Source of the DNA: Marinobacterium stanieri
GTDB taxonomy: Bacteria > Pseudomonadota > Gammaproteobacteria > Pseudomonadales > Balneatricaceae
Reading direction: 5' to 3'
NCBI RefSeq assembly: GCF_900155945.1
Contig: NZ_FTMN01000016.1
Location: forward strand, 1-34,393
DNA length: 34,393 nt
Shown in pieces: positions 1 through 9,475 of this stretch. The stretch's first letter is position 1, and every line of letters starts with the position of its first letter. The notes under the pieces were generated by a model. That model was given only the letters and a program-made list of their open reading frames with translations. It made no database searches and had not been told where the DNA came from. Made by a program: the position numbers and the translations under genes.

Positions 1-592
<592 letters not shown>

Positions 593-670
593 ATACGATG
601 AACACCCGGACGGGATCGGGTACACTGTTCCGTTCGGATTAACCCTGTCTGAACGGAGCACGGATTCGGC

Positions 671-1090
671 GTGGCGGAATACACACAGCTAATCATGTTG
701 GGCATGGCAGTGCTGACACTGCTGGCGGCCGCGATCTGCATTCATGTGCTGATCCGGGTCAAACGCCAGGAACGTCAGCATCAGGCGCTGATCAATGTGT
801 TGCGTAACGAGATTCGTGCCATGACCAACGGTTCCATCGGTATGGGCAAGCGGTTGATGGCGATCGAGCGCACGCTCAATATCACCGTGGAAAAACAGCA
901 GGAACTGGAGAACCGCGATCCCGGCGTGCTGGCCTACAATCAAGCTGCCAAGCTGATGGAAATGGGCGCTTCAGTGGACGACCTGGTGCGCAACTGCGGT
1001 ATTGGCCGGCCTGAAGCCGAGTTGATGGCCCTGCTGCATCAGGAGCTGCACAGCAGCGAGATGCTGCCGGAGCAGCACCAGCGTCATTGA
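671..1090 (+). CDS. DUF2802 family membrane-anchored protein
   Basis: This 139-residue protein has one N-terminal membrane helix (residues about 7-28), a basic and probably coiled-coil segment (29-80), and a C-terminal helix-turn-helix-like stretch (about 93-125, QAAKLMEMGASVDDLVRNCG) typical of DUF2802. The family sits at the end of chemotaxis operons between cheW and ccm genes in Pseudomonas and Vibrio, but its function is unknown to me. The GTG start at 671 is chosen because GGAG lies about 11 bases upstream and the membrane helix follows directly. The gene is probably cotranscribed with the ParP-like gene 78 bases upstream. Its 3' end overlaps the convergent FlhB-like gene by 7 bases. Confidence 0.8.
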   Translation: MAEYTQLIMLGMAVLTLLAAAICIHVLIRVKRQERQHQALINVLRNEIRAMTNGSIGMGKRLMAIERTLNITVEKQQELENRDPGVLAYNQAAKLMEMGASVDDLVRNCGIGRPEAELMALLHQELHSSEMLPEQHQRH

Positions 1091-1386
1091 GCCCCGGCTC
1101 TCCCTGCACCTGATTTACCTTCTTCCTTTTTCAACCCGTAGGCAAAGGCGATCACCTCGGCGATAGCCCGGTACAGAGCCTCGGGAATCTCTTCCCCCAG
1201 CTCCAGTCGAATCAGTACTTCAATCAGTTCCGGACTCTGGTGGATGTGGATATCGTGCTGTTCGGCCAGCGCCAGTATCTGTTCGGCAATAAGTCCGTGT
1301 CCCTTGGCGACGACTCTGGGCGCGGTGCCGGCATCTGAGTCATAGCGCAGGGCAACGGCACTTTTATCTTCCGGGCGATCGCTCAT
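1084..1386 (-). CDS. FlhB C-terminal-domain-like protein (FlhX type)
   Basis: This 100-residue soluble protein corresponds to the cytoplasmic C-terminal domain of the flagellar export switch FlhB, with no membrane part. The match covers the segment AVALRYDSDAGTAPRVVAKG followed by a helical tail rich in Glu and Leu. In FlhB this region is preceded by the autocleavage motif NPTH, which is absent here (the protein begins MSDRPEDKSAVAL). Such stand-alone copies exist in many bacteria, and some can substitute for part of cleaved FlhB. The start ATG at 1386 overlaps the stop of the FliK-like gene as ATGA, so the two are translationally coupled. That pairing matters because FliK acts on FlhB to switch export from hook to filament substrates. 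Confidence 0.85.
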   Translation of the reverse strand: MSDRPEDKSAVALRYDSDAGTAPRVVAKGHGLIAEQILALAEQHDIHIHQSPELIEVLIRLELGEEIPEALYRAIAEVIAFAYGLKKEEGKSGAGRAGAQ

Positions 1387-3614
1387 GTGTGCACATCCAC
1401 CAGGCGGCGCTGGATATCATTCAGTTCGGGCTGCGTGGGGCGGCCGGCATGGACCTGAACGTTTTCGACCAAAAAGCCTTGCTGGTGCAGGTTATCCGTA
1501 AACGGGTCCAGGCGCTGGTTGATTAGCCGCTGGGTTTGCGGTTCCTCGGCCCAGAATTGCAGCTGCAGGCGCCAGCCTTCCTGCAGGCTGAGACGGGCGT
1601 CTACACTGCCATGTTCATCCAGGTCAAAGTGCAGGGCTGCACTCCAGAGTGACAGCATGTCCCCATCAGGCTGGCGTTCACGCCGCTCGGTTATAGTCAG
1701 TTCCGCATTCTCGAAACGCTCGGCCTGACGGATCGGCAGATCCAGCCGGTAGGCACGTTCCATGGAGCCATCCGGCTGTTCTTTCCAGGCTTGCAGGCTG
1801 CTGACCTGCTGGCTGGTAGAGCGTGCCTGCAGAGCATCAATCAGTCGGGTCATCTGCTGGCGCGCGCCCTCGGGCAGCTGCTCGGCGGCCTTCAGCAACT
1901 GGCCCAGCTGCTGTTTGAGATCGGCCTGAGGAGCGGTCTTATCGGCACTGGCCTGGCCCAACCGTGCTTCGGTCAGCAATCCGCCCTGTTGCAGGTTGCG
2001 CTTTACCGCCTCTCCCGCGTCCTCACTGCCAGGGCTGACGCCGAACAGGCTCAGCATGGACTGCACCAGCTGGGTGACGGCACTTTGATTGCGTGCCGCC
2101 GGGCTCTGGCTGAGTTGCATCATCTGGTTGAGGGCATCGCCAAAGGGGATCTGCTGCGGCAATGCATCGCGCAGCGCCTGCTGAACGGCCGGCTGCTGCA
2201 CGCTTTGTTGCAGTGGCGGCTGAGCTTGAGGGGCAGGAGACAGGCTCACCTGTTGGGCATCGGTCCGGGTCAGTACAACCTGTTGCCCCACCGTCAAAGG
2301 GCGAGGGCTGATCAGGCTGATACGCTCGCCTGCCAGGTTCAGCTGTACCTGGTGCTGTGTCTGTGCTGGCGGCGGCTGTTGCATGCCCAAAGAGCGCGCC
2401 AGTTGCTGGCCTTTTTGCGTAACAGCGGCAGGCTGGGGTTGGGCCGGAGTGGATTCAGCTCGAGCGGTAGTTGTCCCTGAAGTGGTTTGTGCATGGCTCC
2501 CCTGGGCGTTGGTGCTCGGTGGTGTTTGTGGCTTAGCCGCAGGTGGAGGCTGGTTGTTTTGAACTGTTGTACCCGGTGGTGGCGGTGTTTGAGCTGCCTG
2601 CCCTTGTGCCTGAGTGCCAGTAGGCGCAGGCGTTTGAGTGTTGCTATTGGCTCCACCCGTCGGCATGGCATTGATCTGTGTGATCTGGGCTCTGTATACC
2701 TGAACTTTTGCCGCCAGCTGGGGAGCTGAGGCGGTCGGTGGTTGAGTTTGAGCCGTCTGGTTGCCATTCGAGGCGGAGGTGTTGGCAGCGGCATTGCCGG
2801 AACCGCCGGTGGCTACGCTGGCGCGCCCCTGTGCTGGCGTTTGAGCGTTTGCAGCCCGAGGGCTACTTGAGCCTGTTTGGGCAGCGGCAGAGGTGCCGGA
2901 AGTCTGCGCGGCCCCTGCCTGGGGAGTACCGCTGCCCGCAGTTGATGGTGCGGGACGAGCCTGGCTGCCGGTAGCTGCCGGATTATTGCTTGAAGCGGCA
3001 CCGGTTGTAGCTGAATTCGTCTGGGCGCCGCCGGCCTGGCCTGGCGTTGGTGTATTGGCCGATGGCTGCTGAGCTGTGCCAGCAGGATTGGCTCCTGAGT
3101 TGCTCCCCTGCGCAGGCGGGTTGCTGATGGTTAGCGGCACTGACTGCGTCACCTGTGCCTGTTTGGGGGTGTTGAGCGGCAGCGACTGCATGATCTGGGC
3201 ACTATTCTGCTGCGCCACATTGAGCAGGATCCGATTGATATTGGCGCCCGAATTGGCCGCTGGCTGGCCCTGGTTGCCCTGTGTCGGCAGCTGGATCTGC
3301 AGTTCTCCACCAGGCGTTCGGGAAAGGTTGATGCGATCGCCATTAGCCAGCGGAGCCCGGGTGACCAGTTCAAGCAGGCGGTTGTTGGCTTCCACCTGGA
3401 TGCGAAACACCTGGCCGGAGGTATCACCACTGGCAACACTGCGCACGACCGCCTGCACCTGGTTGCCCGGTGCGGGCAGGGCCGAGTTGGAGGGCCGGTT
3501 CTGGCTACCAGAGGTTGTATTGTTCGGGACTGTAGTCGGGGGTAACAAGAGCCCTGTCCTTCCTGCAAAAGTTGAGCCTGACGCTAAGGGGGCATTCTGT
3601 ATATAATGGCCCAT
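1383..3614 (-). CDS. FliK-like flagellar hook-length control protein
   Basis: About 743 residues. The first ~60 % is a Gln/Ala/Pro/Thr/Ser-rich, low-complexity ruler-like region. The C-terminal ~130 residues (from about DGSMERAYRLDLPI to the end) form a Flg_hook domain, the part of FliK that contacts FlhB. It is paired with an FlhB C-terminal-domain gene through a 4-base overlap. Whether it is the main FliK or a paralogue cannot be told, because the fliK-containing flagellar operon is not in the window. Start choice is uncertain: ATG at 3614 and TTG at 3632 are in frame, and neither has a strong ribosome site. The ccmA promoter overlaps the beginning of this gene. Confidence 0.75.
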   Translation of the reverse strand: MGHYIQNAPLASGSTFAGRTGLLLPPTTVPNNTTSGSQNRPSNSALPAPGNQVQAVVRSVASGDTSGQVFRIQVEANNRLLELVTRAPLANGDRINLSRTPGGELQIQLPTQGNQGQPAANSGANINRILLNVAQQNSAQIMQSLPLNTPKQAQVTQSVPLTISNPPAQGSNSGANPAGTAQQPSANTPTPGQAGGAQTNSATTGAASSNNPAATGSQARPAPSTAGSGTPQAGAAQTSGTSAAAQTGSSSPRAANAQTPAQGRASVATGGSGNAAANTSASNGNQTAQTQPPTASAPQLAAKVQVYRAQITQINAMPTGGANSNTQTPAPTGTQAQGQAAQTPPPPGTTVQNNQPPPAAKPQTPPSTNAQGSHAQTTSGTTTARAESTPAQPQPAAVTQKGQQLARSLGMQQPPPAQTQHQVQLNLAGERISLISPRPLTVGQQVVLTRTDAQQVSLSPAPQAQPPLQQSVQQPAVQQALRDALPQQIPFGDALNQMMQLSQSPAARNQSAVTQLVQSMLSLFGVSPGSEDAGEAVKRNLQQGGLLTEARLGQASADKTAPQADLKQQLGQLLKAAEQLPEGARQQMTRLIDALQARSTSQQVSSLQAWKEQPDGSMERAYRLDLPIRQAERFENAELTITERRERQPDGDMLSLWSAALHFDLDEHGSVDARLSLQEGWRLQLQFWAEEPQTQRLINQRLDPFTDNLHQQGFLVENVQVHAGRPTQPELNDIQRRLVDVHT
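3578..3607 (+). promoter_or_regulatory. Candidate sigma-70 promoter for the ccm operon
   Basis: CTGACG (3578-3583) and a perfect TATAAT (3602-3607) are separated by 18 bases. This would place the start of transcription near 3614, about 45 bases before the ccmA GTG. The promoter lies over the first codons of the divergent FliK-like gene. It is inferred from sequence only. Confidence 0.5.
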
Positions 3615-3658
3615 TTGTTCATTATCGACCAAGAGTCCGTTTTTTAAAGGGTCCAGGC

Positions 3659-4300
3659 GTGGCAGATCAGCTGTTAACCGTACAAAACCTCTTCTGTGAA
3701 CGCGACGACCGGATACTGTTCAGCCGCCTTGGCTTTGCCATCGCGCCGGGTGAAATCGTCCAGATTGAAGGCCAGAACGGCAGTGGTAAAACCACACTGC
3801 TGCGTATTCTCAGTGGCCTGTCGCGCAACTATGAAGGGGATATTTTCTGGCGCGGTGAACCGGTCGGTGAGGTACGCGAAGAGTTCTGTCGCAATCTGCT
3901 GTATTTCGGTCATCAGGCGGGTGTGAAAGCGGTGCTGTCGCCGCAGGAAAACCTGCGCTGGTATGCGGCTCTGAGTCCGGCCATTGATGCTGAAGCCATT
4001 GACCATGCGCTGGAGCAGGTTGGTCTGCGTGGTTATGAAGATGTGCCCTGTCATTCATTGTCGGCGGGGCAAAACCGTCGTGTCAGCCTGGCGCGCCTTT
4101 ACCTGAGCCGAGCCCCGCTGTGGATTCTGGATGAACCCTTTACCGCCATCGACAAAAAGGGTGTGGCGGCGAAGGAGAACCTGCTTCTCAAACATGCGCA
4201 ACAGGGCGGCAGTGTCATCCTGACCACCCATCATGAGCTGGGTATCCGCGGGCCGGTACGTAAAATCAATCTGGACCAGTGTGCGGGAACTTCAGTATGA
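3659..4300 (+). CDS. ccmA: CcmA, ATP-binding subunit of the heme exporter
   Basis: This 213-residue ABC ATPase powers the CcmABCD complex that releases holo-CcmE in System I cytochrome c maturation. Visible motifs are Walker A GQNGSGKT (38-45), signature LSAGQ (134-138) and Walker B LWILDEP (154-160). HH at 191-192 follows the TT and includes the switch His. GTG at 3659 was chosen because it gives the normal family length and is preceded by AAAGGG. The longer upstream frame would overlap the divergent FliK-like gene and adds no family sequence. It is the first gene of ccmABCDEFGHI and overlaps ccmB by ATGA. Confidence 0.95.
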   Translation: MADQLLTVQNLFCERDDRILFSRLGFAIAPGEIVQIEGQNGSGKTTLLRILSGLSRNYEGDIFWRGEPVGEVREEFCRNLLYFGHQAGVKAVLSPQENLRWYAALSPAIDAEAIDHALEQVGLRGYEDVPCHSLSAGQNRRVSLARLYLSRAPLWILDEPFTAIDKKGVAAKENLLLKHAQQGGSVILTTHHELGIRGPVRKINLDQCAGTSV

Positions 4301-5010
4301 CAATGCAGACTAATTCCGTTGAATCGCAGCGGCAGAGCCTGTCCGGACTGTTCTGGGCAACTTGTCGACGGGAGTATCTGCTGTCGTTTCGACGCAAGAG
4401 TGATCTGGTCAATCCGTTGATCTTTTTCCTCATGGTCGCCACCCTGTTTCCGCTGGGTGTGAGCCCTGAACCGGGTTTCCTGTCTCAGCTGGCGCCCGGG
4501 GTGGTGTGGGTTGCGGCCCTGCTGGCCACACTGCTGTCGATGGATGCGCTGTTTCGCTCCGATTACGAGGATGGCTCGCTGGAACAGCTGTTGCTGAGTC
4601 CACAGCCTCTGTTTGTGGTGGTGCTGGCCAAGGTGCTGGCCCACTGGAGTGTCACCGGTCTGGCATTGACGCTGATGGCGCCACTGCTGGGCGTGATGCT
4701 GTTTCTTCCGGCAGATGGCATGCCGGGACTGATGCTGAGCCTGTTGCTGGGGACGCCTACCCTGAGTCTGGTGGGAGCAATAGGTGCGGCTTTGACCGTA
4801 GGGCTGCGCAAGGGCGGGGTACTGATCTCGCTGCTGGTGCTGCCGTTATATATTCCGGTACTGATCTTTGGCTCCAGTGCGGTCCAGGCCGCAGTGACGG
4901 GCCTGCCGCTGGGCGGCTACCTGGCTCTGCTGGGTGCGTTGCTGGCGCTGGCATTGGGGCTGGCGCCATTGGCGATAAGTGCCGCACTGCGAATATCGAT
5001 GAGTAGCTAA
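4297..5010 (+). CDS. ccmB: CcmB, membrane subunit of the heme exporter
   Basis: A 237-residue hydrophobic protein with about six membrane helices, the permease partner of CcmA. The N-terminal segment FWATCRREYLLSFRRKSDLV and the later LEQLLLSPQPLFVVVLAKVL match CcmB. ATG at 4297 overlaps the ccmA stop codon (ATGA); a second ATG at 4303 is possible. No deviation from the family was noticed. Confidence 0.93.
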   Translation: MTMQTNSVESQRQSLSGLFWATCRREYLLSFRRKSDLVNPLIFFLMVATLFPLGVSPEPGFLSQLAPGVVWVAALLATLLSMDALFRSDYEDGSLEQLLLSPQPLFVVVLAKVLAHWSVTGLALTLMAPLLGVMLFLPADGMPGLMLSLLLGTPTLSLVGAIGAALTVGLRKGGVLISLLVLPLYIPVLIFGSSAVQAAVTGLPLGGYLALLGALLALALGLAPLAISAALRISMSS

Positions 5011-5028
5011 GACTAATAAAGAGACGTT

Positions 5029-5784
5029 ATGGCGGAAAAAAAATGGATGCCGCGCTGGTTCTACCAGCTCGCCTCACCGCGCTGGTGTTACCAGATAACC
5101 GGTAAGCTCCTGCCCTGGTTTGCCCTTGTTGCGGGCCTGTCATTGATTGGTGGCACCCTCTGGGCGCTGATGTTTGCCCCGGCTGATTATCAGCAGGGCA
5201 ACAGTTTCCGCATCATTTATCTGCATGTGCCGGCGGCCATTCTGGCCCAGTCGGCCTACATGCTGATGGCCGTTGCCGGAGCCATTGCCCTGATCTGGAA
5301 GATGAAAGTCGCTGATATGGTGCTCAAAAGCGCAGCACCCATCGGTGCTTCCATGGCGGTACTGGCGTTGGCAACCGGCGCCATCTGGGGCAAGCCGACC
5401 TGGGGCTCCTGGTGGGTCTGGGACGCACGTCTGACCTCCATGCTTATTCTGTTTTTCCTGTACCTCGGGGTGATGGCATTGAACTCTGCCATCGAAAACG
5501 AGTCCACTGCAGCGCAGGCATCAGCGGTTCTGTCGCTGGTGGGGGTCGTCAATATCCCGATCATCAAGTATTCGGTGGAGTGGTGGAACACTCTGCATCA
5601 GCCGGCCACGTTCAAATTGACCGAGAAACCGGCCATGCCCGCCGAGATGTGGGTGCCGCTGCTGGTCATGGTGGTGGGCTTCTACTGTCTCTTTGCGGTC
5701 AGTTTGATGATGCGGCTGCGCAACGAAATCGTATGGCGTGAGCGACGTACCGGTTGGGTGCGTGAACTCCTGAGCAAGCAGTGA
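5029..5784 (+). CDS. ccmC: CcmC, heme-handling WWD-domain protein
   Basis: A 251-residue inner-membrane protein with about six helices that presents heme to CcmE at the periplasmic face. The tryptophan-rich motif WGSWWVWD (125-132) and the flanking heme-ligand histidines, His66 in LHVPAA and His190 in NTLHQPATF, are all visible. The ATG at 5029 has GAGACG at good spacing. The gene follows ccmB by 18 bases, and its stop region (TGAGG) supplies the ribosome site for ccmD. Confidence 0.95.
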   Translation: MAEKKWMPRWFYQLASPRWCYQITGKLLPWFALVAGLSLIGGTLWALMFAPADYQQGNSFRIIYLHVPAAILAQSAYMLMAVAGAIALIWKMKVADMVLKSAAPIGASMAVLALATGAIWGKPTWGSWWVWDARLTSMLILFFLYLGVMALNSAIENESTAAQASAVLSLVGVVNIPIIKYSVEWWNTLHQPATFKLTEKPAMPAEMWVPLLVMVVGFYCLFAVSLMMRLRNEIVWRERRTGWVRELLSKQ

Positions 5785-5788
5785 GGTT

Positions 5789-5971
5789 GTGGTGAGTTTT
5801 AGCAGTTTTTCCGAGTTTCTGGCCATGGGTGGCCACGGACTCTACGTCTGGCTCAGCTACGGGCTGGGCGTTGCCGTCATATTGATCAACCTGGTTCTGC
5901 CCTGGTTGCAACGTAACCGCCTGCTGGCGGAGCAGAAACGCCGTCTGCGTCGTGAGGAGGGGGTACAATGA
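5789..5971 (+). CDS. ccmD: CcmD, small heme exporter subunit
   Basis: A 60-residue protein with one membrane helix (about residues 18-38) and a very basic C-terminal tail ([17 protein letters not shown]), the usual CcmD form. It links CcmC and CcmE in the release complex. Two consecutive GTG codons (5789, 5792) can serve as start, and GAGG at 5783-5786 fits the second slightly better. Its stop overlaps the ccmE start. Confidence 0.9.
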   Translation: MVSFSSFSEFLAMGGHGLYVWLSYGLGVAVILINLVLPWLQRNRLLAEQKRRLRREEGVQ

Positions 5972-6429
5972 CACCGAAACGCAAACAACGCCTGTTGATC
6001 GTCATGTTCATTGTGGTGGGTGTCAGCGTCGCAGTTGGCCTGACCCTGTTCGCACTGAACCAGAACATCAACCTGTTCTACTCACCGACCCAGATTGCGG
6101 CCGGTGAGGCGCCTCAGGATACCCGTATCCGTGCCGGTGGCATGGTGGTGGATGGCAGCGTGAAACGCGACCCAGACTCCCTGTTCGTCCAGTTCGACAT
6201 TACCGACTACGACAAGACCGTGACTGTTGAGTACACCGGTATTCTTCCGGACCTGTTCCGTGAAGGTCAGGGCATTGTCGCCCAGGGCTCCATCAATGAG
6301 AAAGGCGTGCTGAATGCGGTAGAAGTCCTCGCCAAGCACGATGAAAACTACATGCCGCCGGAAGTGGCTGAAGCGCTCGCCAAGGCTGGCAAAATGCCCC
6401 AGCCGGAAGGTCAGGAGTTCAATAAATGA
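5968..6429 (+). CDS. ccmE: CcmE, periplasmic heme chaperone
   Basis: A 153-residue protein with an N-terminal membrane anchor (about 8-29) and a beta-barrel domain. The heme is bound covalently by His124 in the segment KHDENY, with Tyr128 four residues later, the standard HxxxY motif. It carries heme from CcmC to the CcmF/H/I ligase. Its ATG overlaps the ccmD stop, and its own stop overlaps the ccmF start. Normal length. Confidence 0.95.
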   Translation: MTPKRKQRLLIVMFIVVGVSVAVGLTLFALNQNINLFYSPTQIAAGEAPQDTRIRAGGMVVDGSVKRDPDSLFVQFDITDYDKTVTVEYTGILPDLFREGQGIVAQGSINEKGVLNAVEVLAKHDENYMPPEVAEALAKAGKMPQPEGQEFNK

Positions 6430-8387
6430 TCGATATGGTCGTTCCCGAACTGGGTGAGTTTTCCCTCATTCTGGCCCTGTGTCTCTCTGTACTTCTGGCG
6501 ATCGTGCCCCTGGTGGGTGCCAGTCGCGGCAATGTTCTCTGGATGAACTTTGCCCGTCCGCTCAGCAAGGGCATGTTCCTGTTTACCCTGTTCAGCTTTA
6601 TCTGCTTGAGCTGGTCCTTCCTGTACAACGATTTCTCCGTGGCCTATGTGGCCAGCAACTCCAATTCGGCATTGCCCTGGTACTACCGCATGAGTGCGGT
6701 TTGGGGTGGTCATGAAGGGTCGCTGTTGTTGTGGGCGCTGATCCTGGCTGCCTGGACGCTGGCGGTCGCGGTGAAAAGCCGTAACCTGCCGCAGGATATT
6801 ATTTCCCGTGTGCTGGCCGTAATGGGCTGGATTTCGGTCGGTTTCTATCTGTTTATCCTGTTTACCTCCAGCCCCTTTGAGCGTCATCTGCCGGCCTTCC
6901 CGCAGGAAGGTGCCGACCTGAACCCGCTGCTGCAGGACTTCGGCCTGATTGTGCATCCGCCAATGCTGTACATGGGCTATGTGGGCTTTGCCGTATCCTT
7001 CGCCTTCGCCATTGCTGCGTTGTTGAGTGGCCGCCTGGATGCTGCATGGGCACGCTGGTCGCGCCCCTGGACATCGGTCGCCTGGGCGTTTCTGACGCTG
7101 GGCATTGCGCTGGGCAGCTGGTGGGCCTATTACGAGCTGGGCTGGGGTGGCTGGTGGTTCTGGGATCCGGTGGAAAACGCCTCCCTGATGCCCTGGCTGG
7201 TGGGTACCGCACTGATTCACAGCCTCGCCGTGACCGAAAAACGTGGTGTGTTCAAAAGCTGGACCGTACTGCTGGCGATCTTCGCCTTCTCGCTCAGTCT
7301 GCTGGGCACCTTCCTGGTGCGCTCAGGCGTTCTGACCTCGGTACACGCCTTCGCCTCCGATCCTGAGCGTGGCCTGTTTATTTTGGTGATGCTGGCGATT
7401 GTGATCGGTGGCTCTCTGCTGTTGTACGCCCTGCGTGCCGGTCAAATGCGCAGCGAATCCAGCTTTGGTCTGCTGTCACGCGAAAGCCTGTTGCTGGTCA
7501 ACAACGTGCTGCTGGTGGTGTCCTGCGCCATGGTGCTGCTCGGTACCATCTACCCTCTGATTGTGGATGCACTGGGTATGGGCAAACTGTCGGTAGGCCC
7601 ACCGTACTTTAACGCACTCTTTGTGCCGCTGGGCGCGATACTGGTGGTGTTCATGGGCATCGGCGTGATCAGTCGCTGGAAGCAGATGCAGCTGAGTATG
7701 CTGGTACAGCAGCTCTGGTTGCCGGGTGTCGTTGCTCTGGTGCTGGGTGTCGGCTCTACCTGGCTGTTTGCCGCTGAACTCAAGCCCTGGGTTACCCTGG
7801 GACTGGTACTGGCATGGTGGGTCGTACTCAGTGGTCTTCGTGACCTATATAACCGCCTGCGCCACCGCCGTGAAAAGCTGGCCGGCCTGCTGAAACAGAC
7901 CCGCAGCTACTACGGCATGGTGCTGGCGCACCTGGGTGTTGCCGTACTGGTGGTTGGTGTGGCGCTGGTATCGATCTACAGCGAGCAGCGTGACCTGCGC
8001 ATGCAACCGGGTGACTCCATCAGTTTCCGTGACTACACCTTCATATACGATGGCAACCGCCATGTGGAAGGGCCGAACTACACCTCCGACCAGGGCCAGA
8101 TCCGTGTCCTGCTCAATGGTGAGCCGTACACCGAAATGCATCCGGAGAAGCGTCTCTACACCGCACGTGGCAACGTGATGACCGAAGCCGCTATCGACCC
8201 TGGCTTTACCCGTGACCTGTACGTAGCGCTGGGTGAACCCCTGGAAAATGGTGCCTGGGCGGTACGTGTGCAGTACAAACCCTATGTGCGCTGGCTCTGG
8301 CTGGGCGGCCTGTTGATGACCTTTGGTGGTCTCCTGGCTGCGTCTGATCCACGTTACCGCAAACGCCGTGCGATGGCGGCTGCCTGA
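6426..8387 (+). CDS. ccmF: CcmF, heme lyase core subunit
   Basis: A 653-residue, many-helix membrane protein with the WWD motif WGGWWFWD (240-247) followed by [10 protein letters not shown]. CcmF reduces and transfers heme from CcmE to the CxxCH cysteines of apocytochrome c together with CcmH and CcmI. The length is typical. ATG at 6426 overlaps the ccmE stop; a second ATG three codons on (6435) is possible. Confidence 0.96.
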   Translation: MIDMVVPELGEFSLILALCLSVLLAIVPLVGASRGNVLWMNFARPLSKGMFLFTLFSFICLSWSFLYNDFSVAYVASNSNSALPWYYRMSAVWGGHEGSLLLWALILAAWTLAVAVKSRNLPQDIISRVLAVMGWISVGFYLFILFTSSPFERHLPAFPQEGADLNPLLQDFGLIVHPPMLYMGYVGFAVSFAFAIAALLSGRLDAAWARWSRPWTSVAWAFLTLGIALGSWWAYYELGWGGWWFWDPVENASLMPWLVGTALIHSLAVTEKRGVFKSWTVLLAIFAFSLSLLGTFLVRSGVLTSVHAFASDPERGLFILVMLAIVIGGSLLLYALRAGQMRSESSFGLLSRESLLLVNNVLLVVSCAMVLLGTIYPLIVDALGMGKLSVGPPYFNALFVPLGAILVVFMGIGVISRWKQMQLSMLVQQLWLPGVVALVLGVGSTWLFAAELKPWVTLGLVLAWWVVLSGLRDLYNRLRHRREKLAGLLKQTRSYYGMVLAHLGVAVLVVGVALVSIYSEQRDLRMQPGDSISFRDYTFIYDGNRHVEGPNYTSDQGQIRVLLNGEPYTEMHPEKRLYTARGNVMTEAAIDPGFTRDLYVALGEPLENGAWAVRVQYKPYVRWLWLGGLLMTFGGLLAASDPRYRKRRAMAAA

Positions 8388-8402
8388 AGCTGAGAGGTGA
8401 CA

Positions 8403-8954
8403 ATGAACAACCGTAAGCTGTTTGCCTTTATTCCGCTGGTACTGTTTCTGGTATTGGGTATTTTCCTGTGGCGGGGTTTGTCACTGGACCCGACCGAGTT
8501 GCCTTCGGAACTGGCTGAAAAGAAAAAGCCGCTGCCGGCTTTCGAGCTGCCTTCGCTCACCGAGCCTGAGACCTTGCTGACCCCGGCCGATCTGGCTGGC
8601 GAAGTAGCTCTGCTGAACGTCTGGGCGACCTGGTGTCCGACCTGTAAGGAGGAACACGGCTTCCTGAACCGTCTGGCGCGGGATGAAGGCGTTACCATCT
8701 ACGGCATCAACTACAAGGATGAGCCGGGCAAGGCGCGCGAATGGCTGCGCCGTTACCTGAACCCGTATCAGAAAGTTGTGCTGGATCAGGAAGGAACCCT
8801 GGGGCTGGATATGGGCGTCTATGGTGCGCCTGAAACCTATGTGCTGGATGCAGAAGGCCGCGTGCGCTATCGCCATGTCGGTGCGGTCGATGCCCAGGTG
8901 TGGGAGACCCTGCAGCAGGTGATGCAGCAGGTCCGCACGGAGGCCAAGGGATGA
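8403..8954 (+). CDS. ccmG: CcmG/DsbE, periplasmic thioredoxin-like reductase
   Basis: A 183-residue thioredoxin-fold protein anchored by one N-terminal helix (about 6-23), with active site WCPTC (Cys78, Cys81). It reduces apocytochrome c and CcmH disulfides in the periplasm. ATG at 8403 is preferred over the GTG at 8397 because the strong ribosome site GAGAGG overlaps that GTG and is correctly spaced for the ATG. Its stop overlaps the ccmH start. Confidence 0.95.
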   Translation: MNNRKLFAFIPLVLFLVLGIFLWRGLSLDPTELPSELAEKKKPLPAFELPSLTEPETLLTPADLAGEVALLNVWATWCPTCKEEHGFLNRLARDEGVTIYGINYKDEPGKAREWLRRYLNPYQKVVLDQEGTLGLDMGVYGAPETYVLDAEGRVRYRHVGAVDAQVWETLQQVMQQVRTEAKG

Positions 8955-9475
8955 TCAAGCGTCTGTGCCTCTGGCTGTTTCTGCTGGCGCCGTTGTCGGC
9001 AACGGCGGCCATCGATGCCTACGAGTTCTCGAACGAAAGTAATGAAGAGCGCTTTCATGAGCTGACCGGTGAGCTGCGCTGCCCCAAGTGCCAGAACCAG
9101 AACATCGCTGATTCCGATGCGCCTCTGGCGGCAGATTTGCGCCGTGAAGTACACCGCATGGTGGAAGAGGGCGAACCGGATGCCAGCATCATCGACTTCA
9201 TGGTGACCCGCTACGGTGAATTTGTACTCTACCGCCCGCGTGTGACGGCAACCACCTGGCTGCTCTGGTATGGCCCCTTTGTACTGCTGGGCATCGGCCT
9301 TCTGGTGGTCTTTATGATCAGCCGTAATCGACGCAATCGCCAGACGCTGAGTGAAAACAGCACTGCTACTGAGGCACAGCCGGGTCAGACCGAAGGCTAC
9401 AGCCCCAGTGACAATCTGACGCCTGAAGAGGCTGAACGCCTGAACAAGCTACTGCAACAGGAAAAAGATCAATGA
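8951..9475 (+). CDS. ccmH: CcmH (CycL), apocytochrome thiol-handling subunit
   Basis: A 174-residue protein with a signal peptide (1-20, ending ATAA), the redox motif LRCPKCQ (Cys44, Cys47), and a C-terminal membrane helix (WLLWYGPFVLLGIGLLVVF). It is the short CcmH; the TPR part is a separate gene, ccmI. ATG at 8951 overlaps the ccmG stop and is preceded by AAGGG. The upstream extension of the frame has no family match and runs inside ccmG. Confidence 0.95.
   Translation: MIKRLCLWLFLLAPLSATAAIDAYEFSNESNEERFHELTGELRCPKCQNQNIADSDAPLAADLRREVHRMVEEGEPDASIIDFMVTRYGEFVLYRPRVTATTWLLWYGPFVLLGIGLLVVFMISRNRRNRQTLSENSTATEAQPGQTEGYSPSDNLTPEEAERLNKLLQQEKDQ

Noticed and set aside
1089-1100. GAGCCCCGGCTC after the DUF2802 stop as a terminator
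   Set aside because: The stem is only 4-5 bases with a minimal loop, and the T-rich stretch is about 30 bases away.
1791-2480. A 229-codon plus-strand frame opposite the FliK-like gene
   Set aside because: Leu/Gln/Arg-rich antisense translation of the low-complexity FliK region; no ribosome site and no recognisable domain.
6411-7220. A 269-codon minus-strand frame opposite ccmF
   Set aside because: His/Gln/Arg-rich shadow of a certain membrane-protein gene.
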